Origin: DATGHS01 sp035307785
GTDB lineage: Bacteria > Planctomycetota > Planctomycetia > Gemmatales > Gemmataceae
Assembly: GCA_035307785.1 (NCBI GenBank)
Contig: DATGHS010000342.1
Location: 1-6,315 of the forward strand
DNA: 6,315 bases
Direction of reading: 5' to 3'
The position numbers were made by a program, and so were the translations under genes. Position 1 is the stretch's first letter, and each line of letters begins with the position of its first letter. This document shows, piece after piece, positions 1 through 5,809 of this stretch. The notes beneath the pieces are model-generated. The model made no database searches. It was not told the origin of the DNA and saw only the letters and a program-made list of their open reading frames with translations.

Positions 1-313
1 CCACCTGCTCGCCAGTTCGAAGCTCGCGACCAATCACCATAATCTTGCCGTCACGCTGGCTGGGGAGATCGACCTTGTCCATTACCGAGATATGGCCGGG
101 CATCACGATCGGATCGACCGTGGTAGTGGAGACGACATAGCTGGGCCACTGGCCCGCCGGATAGAGTGCCGGGCCGATTTCGGCGGGAGCGCTCGCGGCG
201 GGTTCCCGGCCGTTCTTCGCGTCGACGGCGGTTGCCGTCCGTTGCTCACAGGCAACGCCGCCCACGATGATCACAGCGCCAATAACGAGCAGTACGGAAA
301 TCCTTCGGATCAT
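1..313 (-). CDS. HlyD-like secreted/lipoprotein adaptor, 5' part only (runs off left edge)
   Basis: This is the first 104 codons of a gene continuing beyond position 1. The ATG at 313-311 is preceded by a good Shine-Dalgarno (GAGGA, 320-324, 6-nt spacer), which fixes the start. Residues 1-22 (MIRRISVLLV...GGVAC) form an export signal: Arg-Arg, a hydrophobic core to about residue 21, then Cys22. Gly-Val-Ala-Cys resembles a lipobox, but Gly at -3 is atypical, so lipidation is possible rather than certain. A low-complexity Ala/Pro linker follows (about 30-55). Residues 80-104 (KVDLPSQRDGKI...TGEQV) look like the first half of an HlyD/membrane-fusion-protein lipoyl-like domain, with the typical 'Asp-Gly-Lys-Ile ... 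Gly-Glu-x-Val' pattern. The likely role is a periplasmic adaptor working with the upstream GAF-HlyD protein, on the same strand with a 122-bp gap. The coiled-coil and beta-barrel parts lie outside the window, so the family call is provisional. Confidence 0.72.
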   Translation of the reverse strand, partial: MIRRISVLLVIGAVIIVGGVACEQRTATAVDAKNGREPAASAPAEIGPALYPAGQWPSYVVSTTTVDPIVMPGHISVMDKVDLPSQRDGKIMVIGRELRTGEQV

Positions 314-319
314 GGTAGG

Positions 320-324
320 TCCTC
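320..324 (-). promoter_or_regulatory. Ribosome binding site of the HlyD-like gene
   Basis: GAGGA on the minus strand lies six bases before the ATG at 313. It supports this start for the partial left-edge gene, which shows its own translation signal although it sits 122 bp behind the upstream gene. Confidence 0.6.
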
Positions 325-350
325 GATGTGTGCCTTTTGTCCCAGCGCAG

Positions 351-412
351 CGTAGAACGGAATTCATTCCGTTCACACAAATTGAATGGAGCGGAATGAA
401 TTCCGCTCTACG
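351..412. repeat. Double-palindrome inverted repeat (BIME/REP-like) between the two HlyD-like genes
   Basis: Two 24-bp arms (351-374 and 389-412) are inverted copies with 22 of 24 positions identical, separated by 14 bp. Each arm contains its own near-perfect hairpin. 355-374 has nine perfect pairs around a TC centre, and 389-408 has nine perfect pairs around a GA centre. The two differences between arms are compensatory within each short hairpin: A357-T372 on the left corresponds to G-C (391/406) on the right. The outer ends are CGTA and TACG. No T-run follows on either strand, so it is not a standard intrinsic terminator. It sits 23 bp past the stop of the GAF-HlyD gene and 37 bp before the next start. 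It resembles the dispersed palindromic repeats of bacterial intergenic DNA; copy number cannot be seen here. Confidence 0.8.
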
Positions 413-435
413 TCACGAGCGGTTTTTTTCCCGCC

Positions 436-2580
436 TTAAAACAGATAGAAAATCTTCTCGCACAGGTATTCCCACACGCCGTAGAAGAGCGAGTAACCCA
501 TGGCGTGCGGGCCGCAGCGGATCTTGGCTTTCACTTCCACGCCGGCAAGCTGATTGCCAATTGGAATGCGATCTTCTTCGGGAATGTCGTCGCCGGAGAC
601 GCGAACATAAGCGTAAACCACCGGGTCCGACTCGCTGTGTTCGTCCTTATTGGGAACCGCTTCCTGGGTAACGTCGCGGCGAGCCAGCTTGCCGCGATAG
701 GTCTTCGTTACCTGGTTTTCGAGTTTCAGGTCGACATCGAGTTTCTCGTCGGGATCCTTGGTCTTGAAAGCAGCCAAGACCTGGCCGATGTGCTTCTGCG
801 GAATCTTCAGTTCGATTTCCCACTGGCCGCTGACCTGGCCGATGCGGAGGATGGGATCGCTCGGCTTCACATATTTGCCTTTAAGGTCGCGAATGTCGCT
901 GCCGCTCAAGACCAGCCAATCGGGTTCGCCGGGCGTGACTTGCCGATTCGCCAGGTTTTGCGGCGCCATCACTTGAAAAGCGCCCAAGCGCCCACCCTTC
1001 GGATACAACTTGTTGAGCACGTTCAGTTGAAACTCGGCCTGAGCCAGCGCAGCTTCCGATTCGGATAGCTCCGTCGTCAGCTTGTCTCGGCTTGCTTGAT
1101 CGAGATTCAAGCCTTGCAATTGCGCGCGCCGAATTCGAATCCTCTGCGAAGCCGTCTCGATCTTGCCGTTCAAATCGCCGAGATCTTTCTGCAACAGGGG
1201 GTCGAACATTTCGATCAGCACCTGGTTGCGGCTGACGACCGAATTGGGCTCCACATCGAATTGCTCGATCTTGCCTTCGCGCGGCGCATAGATCCACAGG
1301 CGGTTCTCGGGCACGAGTTGGCCCTTGGCGTCCATCTTGAGTTCCCAAGGCACAAGGACCATGGCCAGGAGGAGGACGATCACCGCCGTGGAAATCAAGA
1401 AGGTGATAAAGCGCGTCTTGCCGCCGAGGCCTTCCTGCACGGCCATAATTGGTTTCCACAGAAAGCGCAGCGGGATGTTGCGCATCTCGGTCGAGTTGTA
1501 GAGCGCGCTGGCAGCATGCCGGCCGACCACGTCGAGCCGGGCGATGATCGGCTCCGGCTGGGCCGGCGGTTCGTAGCATTCCATGAGCAAAGCCGAGCGC
1601 GCCTTGCCCGGCTTATATTCCTTGGTCTGCGGATCTTTTTCGCGCTGATCGCGCAGCGGCTGGCAGACGAGAAGCTTGGCGGCGCTTTCCGCAAGGTACT
1701 TGTCCAGCGCTTCATAAACGTCGGGCGGCAGGCCGTCGTCCTTCACGCCTCGGAACACGAGTTTCTCATCCCACTGAAGCACGGCCTGGCAGAGCTTGCG
1801 CATCAGCTTGATTTGGGCCGAGCGCTTTTCGACGACATCGGCCCCGCTGACGGCTTCGATGCGCGCTTTTTTGCCTTCACGCACGGCCACGCTAATGCGG
1901 TCCGAGCCAACCAGCCGGCGGCCTTCATTGGCGATGTGGTACGAAACGGTCGTGATGTCCAAAGTAGAATGAATCTGGCAAGAAAACGATTCCAACTGGC
2001 TCCACAGCTGCTCCTGGTTGAGCATCTGTCGGCTTTGCTGATTGCGCACATAGCCGGATGCATAGGCCGCCATCTGCACCAGGTAATTCAAATGGGCGCG
2101 CTTGGTGCGCGCATCCCAGCGCGGCTCTTCCCAAACTTCGACAAGCCCAAGAGCCGTCTTTTCGTCGAGCAAGATCGGTACGAGCAGGACGACGAAGTCG
2201 GTCGGGTTGCCGGCCGGAATGCCTTCGAGGATGCCAGTGCTGCCGTACGGCTCAAGCAGAATCGGCTTGGCAGTCTGAATCGCCTGGCGGAGCAACTCGT
2301 TGTGACTTTGCCGGCCATTCTTGTGGTTGTCGAGACCGACGCTGTCGATCTGCGACTGGTACTGCAACTGCAGGAAGCCTTGCGGATTGCGAATCCATAC
2401 CGCGCCGGCTTGTGCTTCAATCCCTGCCAACACGCGCATCAGAAACTCTTGAAAGAAGGCGCCGGGCGGCATATCAGCGGCCGCCAGCTGCGCTACTTCT
2501 TCAACGATCTGATCGATTCGGCGATTGGGCGAAGATTGGTCGGAAGCTTCGGTCGTGTCGGTTGGGGGGTTGGGGTTCAC
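436..2580 (-). CDS. Tandem GAF domains fused to a membrane-anchored HlyD-type adaptor
   Basis: A complete 714-residue protein. Residues ~22-180 and ~193-362 look like two GAF domains, small-ligand or redox sensor folds; the pattern 'VVLLVPILLDEKTALGLVEV' (129-148) is characteristic. Residues 391-411 form a single transmembrane helix preceded by basic residues (Arg372, Lys376, Lys388, Arg390), which places the GAF half in the cytoplasm and the rest in the periplasm. Residues ~428-460 are the first lipoyl half-motif (APREGKIEQFDVEPNSVV). Residues ~463-525 form a coiled-coil hairpin rich in Leu, Glu and Gln. Residues ~530-582 are the second lipoyl half and ~583-690 a beta-barrel. A hydrophobic, aromatic tail (694-714) ends the protein and could contact a membrane. 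The start is GTG at 2580, with GAGGT six bases upstream. No HTH, kinase or nucleotide-cyclase domain is present. It probably forms an operon with the HlyD-like gene at 313. The transported substrate and GAF ligand are unknown; coupling of ligand sensing to export is an inference. Confidence 0.85.
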   Translation of the reverse strand: MNPNPPTDTTEASDQSSPNRRIDQIVEEVAQLAAADMPPGAFFQEFLMRVLAGIEAQAGAVWIRNPQGFLQLQYQSQIDSVGLDNHKNGRQSHNELLRQAIQTAKPILLEPYGSTGILEGIPAGNPTDFVVLLVPILLDEKTALGLVEVWEEPRWDARTKRAHLNYLVQMAAYASGYVRNQQSRQMLNQEQLWSQLESFSCQIHSTLDITTVSYHIANEGRRLVGSDRISVAVREGKKARIEAVSGADVVEKRSAQIKLMRKLCQAVLQWDEKLVFRGVKDDGLPPDVYEALDKYLAESAAKLLVCQPLRDQREKDPQTKEYKPGKARSALLMECYEPPAQPEPIIARLDVVGRHAASALYNSTEMRNIPLRFLWKPIMAVQEGLGGKTRFITFLISTAVIVLLLAMVLVPWELKMDAKGQLVPENRLWIYAPREGKIEQFDVEPNSVVSRNQVLIEMFDPLLQKDLGDLNGKIETASQRIRIRRAQLQGLNLDQASRDKLTTELSESEAALAQAEFQLNVLNKLYPKGGRLGAFQVMAPQNLANRQVTPGEPDWLVLSGSDIRDLKGKYVKPSDPILRIGQVSGQWEIELKIPQKHIGQVLAAFKTKDPDEKLDVDLKLENQVTKTYRGKLARRDVTQEAVPNKDEHSESDPVVYAYVRVSGDDIPEEDRIPIGNQLAGVEVKAKIRCGPHAMGYSLFYGVWEYLCEKIFYLF

Positions 2581-2586
2581 GAGATT

Positions 2587-2591
2587 ACCTC
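2587..2591 (-). promoter_or_regulatory. Ribosome binding site that decides the GTG start of the GAF-HlyD gene
   Basis: GAGGT on the minus strand is six bases upstream of GTG at 2580-2578. A GTG start would otherwise be uncertain; this site supports it and gives a protein beginning with a short Pro/Thr/Ser-rich tail before the first GAF domain. Confidence 0.6.
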
Positions 2592-2636
2592 AACATAGCC
2601 GTGGAAAGCGCCTTTTTCCTAAAGTCCAACGAGTGC

Positions 2637-2665
2637 AGCATATCCTTTACATTGCGATGAAGCAA
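2637..2665 (-). promoter_or_regulatory. Candidate sigma70-type promoter for the GAF-HlyD operon
   Basis: On the minus strand, TTGCTT (2665-2660) and TATGCT (2642-2637) are separated by exactly 17 bp. Each keeps part of the -35 and -10 consensus. Transcription would start near 2630, about 50 bases before the GTG at 2580. The match is moderate, and the promoter consensus of this organism is not known. Confidence 0.3.
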
Positions 2666-2692
2666 GCGCACCGAACAACTCATTAGCGCCAT

Positions 2693-2725
2693 TTTCGCGT
2701 CAATAGGCGCGAAACACGTTAACGT
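2693..2725. promoter_or_regulatory. Inverted repeat and adjacent palindrome upstream of the operon promoter (possible operator)
   Basis: TTTCGCG (2693-2699) and CGCGAAA (2708-2714) form a perfect 7-bp inverted repeat around an 8-bp centre. It is followed at once by the perfect 10-bp palindrome ACGTTAACGT (2716-2725). Both lie about 60 to 95 bp upstream of the predicted start of the leftward transcript, a distance suited to an activator or other DNA-binding protein. No regulator gene is in the window, so binding is a guess. Confidence 0.25.
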
Positions 2726-2778
2726 CTGACGGTGCTATCGCCTGAAGGATTTAGGCAAGATGGGCAGCCGGCCCCTCC

Positions 2779-2833
2779 GGTAAGGCTTTCCAGCCTGACC
2801 GCAGTATTGGGCGTCAGGCGGGAAAGCCTGACC
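2779..2833. repeat. Second double-palindrome inverted repeat (BIME/REP-like)
   Basis: Two 22-bp units (2779-2800 and 2812-2833) are inverted copies identical at 19 of 22 positions, with an 11-bp spacer. Each unit is itself a hairpin. The left one pairs GGTAAGGCT with AGCCTGACC around TTCC, with one mismatch. The right one pairs GTCAGGC (2813-2819) with GCCTGAC (2826-2832) perfectly around GGGAAA. Arms 2783-2799 and 2813-2829 can also pair with each other as one long stem. It lies 45 bp past the stop of the 118-residue gene. No T-run follows on the minus strand, so a standard terminator is unlikely. Confidence 0.75.
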
Positions 2834-2877
2834 AACTCTCAACGCTGTTATAATTTAACCGAATCTACGCTTGGACT

Positions 2878-3234
2878 TCAAGCGGCGTGCAGGCGGTGGT
2901 CTTCCCAATCGAGAATGCGGTGCATGAGTTCCCAGGGGTCGGCATCGGCTTCATCGGGAAGCGGCCAATGGAATCGTTCCGATGCCGCTAGCTGCGTCGC
3001 GGCGCCGCAATCCTGCTGGTGACACCAAAGTTCGATGAACGAACGGATCGCCCGGCCACGCCGGCGCAATTGTTCCACGCGGGTAGTCGCCAACGTTTCA
3101 TCGGCCGAGTCAGTAATGATAAGCTCAGCCCAGCCGGCCAGCCATTCCACCAGGATACGCGCTTCGGCATCGCCCAGACCCCGCGTAAGAGCTTCATCAT
3201 GAAGAACCAGGTTCAACAACGGTCGCGTCCGCAT
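2878..3234 (-). CDS. Unrecognised 118-residue soluble protein
   Basis: I do not recognise this family. The start chosen is ATG at 3234 (MRTRPLLNLVLHDEALTRG), because AGGGGG lies six bases upstream (3246-3241). An ATG at 3276 in the same frame would add 14 residues but has no such site, and a longer extension would run into the oppositely oriented acyltransferase gene. There is no signal peptide or membrane helix. The sequence reads as mostly alpha-helical: an amphipathic helix at about 20-40 (Trp-rich), a basic stretch Arg57-Arg64, Cys71 and Cys76 in 'WCHQQDC', then an acidic Trp-containing tail (PLPDEADADPWELMHRILDW, 91-110). It is divergent from the Aas-like gene, 145 bp apart. It probably has its own promoter at 3290-3318. 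The good translation signal and absence of overlap with other genes support it being real; its function is unknown. Confidence 0.65.
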   Translation of the reverse strand: MRTRPLLNLVLHDEALTRGLGDAEARILVEWLAGWAELIITDSADETLATTRVEQLRRRGRAIRSFIELWCHQQDCGAATQLAASERFHWPLPDEADADPWELMHRILDWEDHRLHAA

Positions 3235-3240
3235 GAATTT

Positions 3241-3246
3241 CCCCCT
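3241..3246 (-). promoter_or_regulatory. Ribosome binding site that decides the start of the 118-residue protein
   Basis: AGGGGG on the minus strand lies six bases before ATG 3234-3232. It is the reason for preferring this start over the in-frame ATG at 3276 or the still longer reading frame. Confidence 0.6.
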
Positions 3247-3289
3247 GAAATTGCGGAACGATGATTTGCTGGCCATTTCGAGTGGGCGG

Positions 3290-3318
3290 TCTATAGCGAA
3301 ACAGTGTGGCCTGAACAA
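3290..3318 (-). promoter_or_regulatory. Candidate promoter for the 118-residue gene
   Basis: Minus-strand TTGTTC (3318-3313) and TATAGA (3295-3290) are 17 bp apart. Transcription would begin near 3283, about 48 bases before the ATG at 3234. The -10 box is fair and the -35 box weak. I found no equally good promoter for the plus-strand gene in the same 145-bp spacer. Confidence 0.3.
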
Positions 3319-3369
3319 CGCCAACTGCGGCCCAACGGAATGGTTTCGGTAGACTGCGAAAAGTGGAAA

Positions 3370-3375
3370 AAGGAG
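3370..3375 (+). promoter_or_regulatory. Ribosome binding site of the Aas-like gene
   Basis: AAGGAG lies four bases before GTG at 3380 and 13 bases before ATG at 3389. The GTG spacing is short but closer to the usual range than the ATG spacing, so GTG is preferred. The choice changes the protein by only three residues. Confidence 0.5.
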
Positions 3376-3379
3376 ACTC

Positions 3380-5719
3380 GTGTTCACCATGCCTTTCGCC
3401 TGGATAACCGGCCAAGCGACTCCCGAGTGGCTCGATCTGCTTTTGATTCCTAGCGCTGTGGTCTTGTATCTCGGCCTGGCGTTCGTCTTTCCGATCATAA
3501 CCGGTCCGCTATTTCGGGTTGCCTCTGCACTGTTCTGGCCAATCAAGGTGCTCGGCCGGGAGAATATACCCGCCCAGGGCGGGGCGCTGTTGGTAAGCAA
3601 TCACGTCAGCTATATTGATTGGCTTCTCATCTTTGTGGCGGCGCGGCGACGGGTGCGCATCTTGATTTGGTCGGGTTACCGGCGCAATCCGATCTTGTGG
3701 TTCTTCACCACCACGGTCCGGACCATTCCCATCGAAGGCCGGAAGGTCGCGCCCGGGAAGATCAATCGAGCTCTTGAAGGAGCGAAAAAGGCATTAGAAA
3801 ATGGGGACCTGGTTTGCATCTTTGCCGAGGGCCGGTTGACCCGCACCAGCTTCATGCGGCCGTTTCAGCGTGGGCTAGAGCTGCTGGAAAAGAAAATGCA
3901 GGTGCCGATCATTCCCGTCGCGCTCACCAACGTGTGGGGCAGCATTTTCAGCTACCGGCGCGGACGGACAATTTGGAAGTGGCCGGAGCGCTTTCCACTG
4001 CGCGTGGCAGTAGGCTTCGGTAAGCCGTTGCCACCCGACACGCCGGCCTGGAAAGTGCGCCTGGCGATTCAGCGCGTATCCGCCGAATGTGCGAAGCATG
4101 CCAATCACTGGAGCGTGCCGGTGCACCGGCGTTTTGTGCGGCAGGCCGCGCGCCATCCGTTGCGCTCCTGTTTTATCGACCCGGCCACCAAGCGCGAACT
4201 GAATTACGGCAAGGCGCTGGCCGGTGCCATGTGCCTGCGCGATTGGCTGCGGCCGCGACTCGGTCCGGAGCCAATGGTAGGCATCTGGTTGCCATCGAGC
4301 ATGGGCGGTGCGCTAGCGAACATTGTCCTGGCATTGCTCGGCAAAACGTCGGTGAACTTGAATTACACCTCTTCCAAGGAATCGGTCCTCTCGTCGGTGC
4401 GGCAGACGGGGATGAAGCAGATTCTCACTTCGCGATTGTTTTTGGCGAGGATGCCGCTCGATATTCCGGCCCACGAAGAAGCGCCGGATGACGAGCGCGT
4501 ACAACTGATCTATCTCGAGAACGCGGCCAAACAAATTGGCAAGCGGCAACAACTTCTGGCCTTCCTGAAGGTGCTGTTGCTGCCCGGCATCATTTTGGAG
4601 CGATGGGTTTTGGGCTTAGGGAAACATTCGCTCGACAGTCTGGCCACCATCATCTTCACGAGCGGAAGCACGGGCGAGCCGAAGGGCGTGATGCTCGGCC
4701 ATCGCAATATTGCCACCAATGCCGAGTCGATGATTCAGGCCGTCGATTTCACCGAAAAGGACCGGATCCTCGGCTGCTTGCCGTTTTTCCACAGCTTCGG
4801 CTACACCGTCACGCTCTGGGCGCCGATTCAGGTCGGTGGCTCGGTGGTGTACTATCCGGACCCCCGACAAGCGAAGGAAATCGGCGAGCTTTGCAAAAAG
4901 CATCAGTGCACGATCATGGTCACGACGGCCACGTTCTTGCGCTTCTACCTGAGGCGCGCGGCGTCCGAGGATTTCAAGAGCGTGCGCATGCTGTTCTGCG
5001 GCGCGGAAAAGCTGCCCCCGAGCCTGGCCGACGAGTTCCATCGCAAATTTGGTATTCTTCCCCTGGAAGGCTACGGCTGCACGGAGCTTTCACCGGTAGT
5101 GTCAGCAAACGTGCCGGACCGCGAGGTGAAAGGCGTGAAACAGATTGGGAACAAGGTGGGCACCGTCGGCCAGCCGTTGCCGGGCGTTGCGGCAAAAATC
5201 GTCGATCCCGAGACTTGGGAGGAAGTGCGGGTTGGCCAGGACGGCATGTTGCTCGTCACCGGCGCGAACGTCATGGTCGGCTACCTGAACAAGCCGGAGT
5301 TAACTCGCGAAGTCATCCGCGAGGGCTGGTACGTCACGGGCGACATGGGGCACATTGATGAAAACGGATTCATTACCTTGACCGGCCGGCTTTCGCGCTT
5401 CGCCAAGATCGGCGGCGAAATGGTGCCGCTGCAAAAGGTAGAAGACGAACTGCACGAAGCGCTGAACGTGACCGATCGCGTGGCAGCCGTAACATCAGTT
5501 CCGGACGAAGCGAAGGGCGAGCGCGTGGTGATTGTCCACATCGCACTCGACCCCCGCCAGGTCTGCCAGAAGCTTGCGGAACGCAACTTGCCGAATCTGT
5601 GGCTGCCGAAGGAGCGCGATTTTATCCAGGTGCCCGAGCTGCCCGTGCTAGGAACCGGGAAAGTCGATCTGAAGCGCGTGAAGCAGATTGCCTTGGAGAA
5701 GGCCGGAGGGAAAAATTGA
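3380..5719 (+). CDS. aas: Aas-like fusion: PlsC-type acyltransferase plus AMP-forming acyl-ACP/CoA synthetase
   Basis: A complete 779-residue protein, a little longer than E. coli Aas (719). Residues ~18-40 are hydrophobic and probably anchor it to the inner membrane. The acyltransferase domain (~50-240) carries the catalytic HX4D motif in NHVSYID (His75, Asp80), the glycerophosphate-binding EGR motif (Glu150-Arg152) and VPIIPVAL (175-182). The synthetase domain (~255-775) has the ATP-binding loop TSGSTGEPKG (427-436), YGCTE (565-569), YVTGD (651-655), GRLSRF (669-674) and the C-terminal catalytic Lys761 in GTGKVDLK. All key residues of both halves are present, so both activities should work. 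By analogy with Aas, it would activate a fatty acid with ATP and transfer it to a lysophospholipid such as 2-acylglycerophosphoethanolamine, recycling lipids at the cytoplasmic face. The LplT lysophospholipid flippase encoded next to aas in enterobacteria is absent here. The acyl carrier (ACP or CoA) and the acceptor lipid cannot be told from sequence. Confidence 0.9.
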   Translation: MFTMPFAWITGQATPEWLDLLLIPSAVVLYLGLAFVFPIITGPLFRVASALFWPIKVLGRENIPAQGGALLVSNHVSYIDWLLIFVAARRRVRILIWSGYRRNPILWFFTTTVRTIPIEGRKVAPGKINRALEGAKKALENGDLVCIFAEGRLTRTSFMRPFQRGLELLEKKMQVPIIPVALTNVWGSIFSYRRGRTIWKWPERFPLRVAVGFGKPLPPDTPAWKVRLAIQRVSAECAKHANHWSVPVHRRFVRQAARHPLRSCFIDPATKRELNYGKALAGAMCLRDWLRPRLGPEPMVGIWLPSSMGGALANIVLALLGKTSVNLNYTSSKESVLSSVRQTGMKQILTSRLFLARMPLDIPAHEEAPDDERVQLIYLENAAKQIGKRQQLLAFLKVLLLPGIILERWVLGLGKHSLDSLATIIFTSGSTGEPKGVMLGHRNIATNAESMIQAVDFTEKDRILGCLPFFHSFGYTVTLWAPIQVGGSVVYYPDPRQAKEIGELCKKHQCTIMVTTATFLRFYLRRAASEDFKSVRMLFCGAEKLPPSLADEFHRKFGILPLEGYGCTELSPVVSANVPDREVKGVKQIGNKVGTVGQPLPGVAAKIVDPETWEEVRVGQDGMLLVTGANVMVGYLNKPELTREVIREGWYVTGDMGHIDENGFITLTGRLSRFAKIGGEMVPLQKVEDELHEALNVTDRVAAVTSVPDEAKGERVVIVHIALDPRQVCQKLAERNLPNLWLPKERDFIQVPELPVLGTGKVDLKRVKQIALEKAGGKN

Positions 5720-5726
5720 GGCCGGA

Positions 5727-5793
5727 GAGCCCGGAGCGCAAGCGACGGGACGAGGGACCACGTCTCTCATCCGGTCGCTTGCGCTCTGGGCTC
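5727..5793. repeat. Third inverted-repeat element, downstream of the Aas-like gene (BIME/REP-like)
   Basis: A 32-bp arm (5727-5758) faces its inverted copy (5762-5793), identical at 28 of 32 positions, with only 3 bp between. As RNA, two of the four differences are G-U wobbles, so 30 of 32 positions can pair. Each arm also contains a smaller imperfect hairpin: CGC-AA-GCG at 5737-5744, enclosed by CCCG (5730-5733) and CGGG (5746-5749), mirrored in the other arm. It begins eight bases past the stop of the Aas-like gene and ends 16 bases before the methyltransferase start. No T-run follows (next bases AGCGGATAGC), so it is unlike a normal intrinsic terminator. The core 'GGAGCGCAAGCGACGG' resembles a dispersed repeat I associate with planctomycete genomes; that is recollection, not a search result. 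Confidence 0.8.
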
Positions 5794-5809
5794 AGCGGAT
5801 AGCAATGCG

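Larger units (their letters stand above)
2592..2877. other. Gene-free stretch with promoter-like and palindromic sequences
   Basis: I see no convincing gene in this 286-bp gap between the start of the GAF-HlyD gene and the stop of the small 118-residue gene. It holds a candidate promoter for the leftward operon (2637-2665), a short inverted repeat plus a 10-bp palindrome (2693-2725), and a double-palindrome element (2779-2833). The remainder is locally more AT-rich around 2845-2865 and shows no tRNA or other recognisable RNA. Confidence 0.6.

Noticed and set aside
419..434. GCGG, seven T, then CCCGC resembling a terminator
   Set aside because: The T-run is inside the loop rather than after the stem, and the stem is only 4 bp; it does not fit an intrinsic terminator on either strand.
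505..1068. 187-codon plus-strand open frame
   Set aside because: It is antisense to the HlyD half of the real gene and its translation shows no family features.
1096..2598. 500-codon open frame on the plus strand
   Set aside because: It lies antisense to the GAF-HlyD gene, has no recognisable domain, and arises from GC-rich codon bias; the minus-strand frame has clear domains and a ribosome binding site.
2849..2854. Perfect TATAAT on the plus strand
   Set aside because: No good -35 box at the right distance, and no plus-strand gene follows before 3380.
2868..2884. CGCTTG-N5-CAAGCG hairpin over the stop codon of the 118-residue gene
   Set aside because: A 6-bp stem with no T-run; too weak and common to call a terminator.
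2732..3022. 96-codon plus-strand open frame
   Set aside because: It runs through the repeat at 2779-2833 and then antisense to the 118-residue gene; no convincing start signal.
3235..3600. N-terminal extension of the 118-residue gene to an ATG at 3600
   Set aside because: It would overlap the start of the divergent Aas-like gene by over 200 bp, its translation lacks protein-like features, and a strong ribosome binding site marks the start at 3234.
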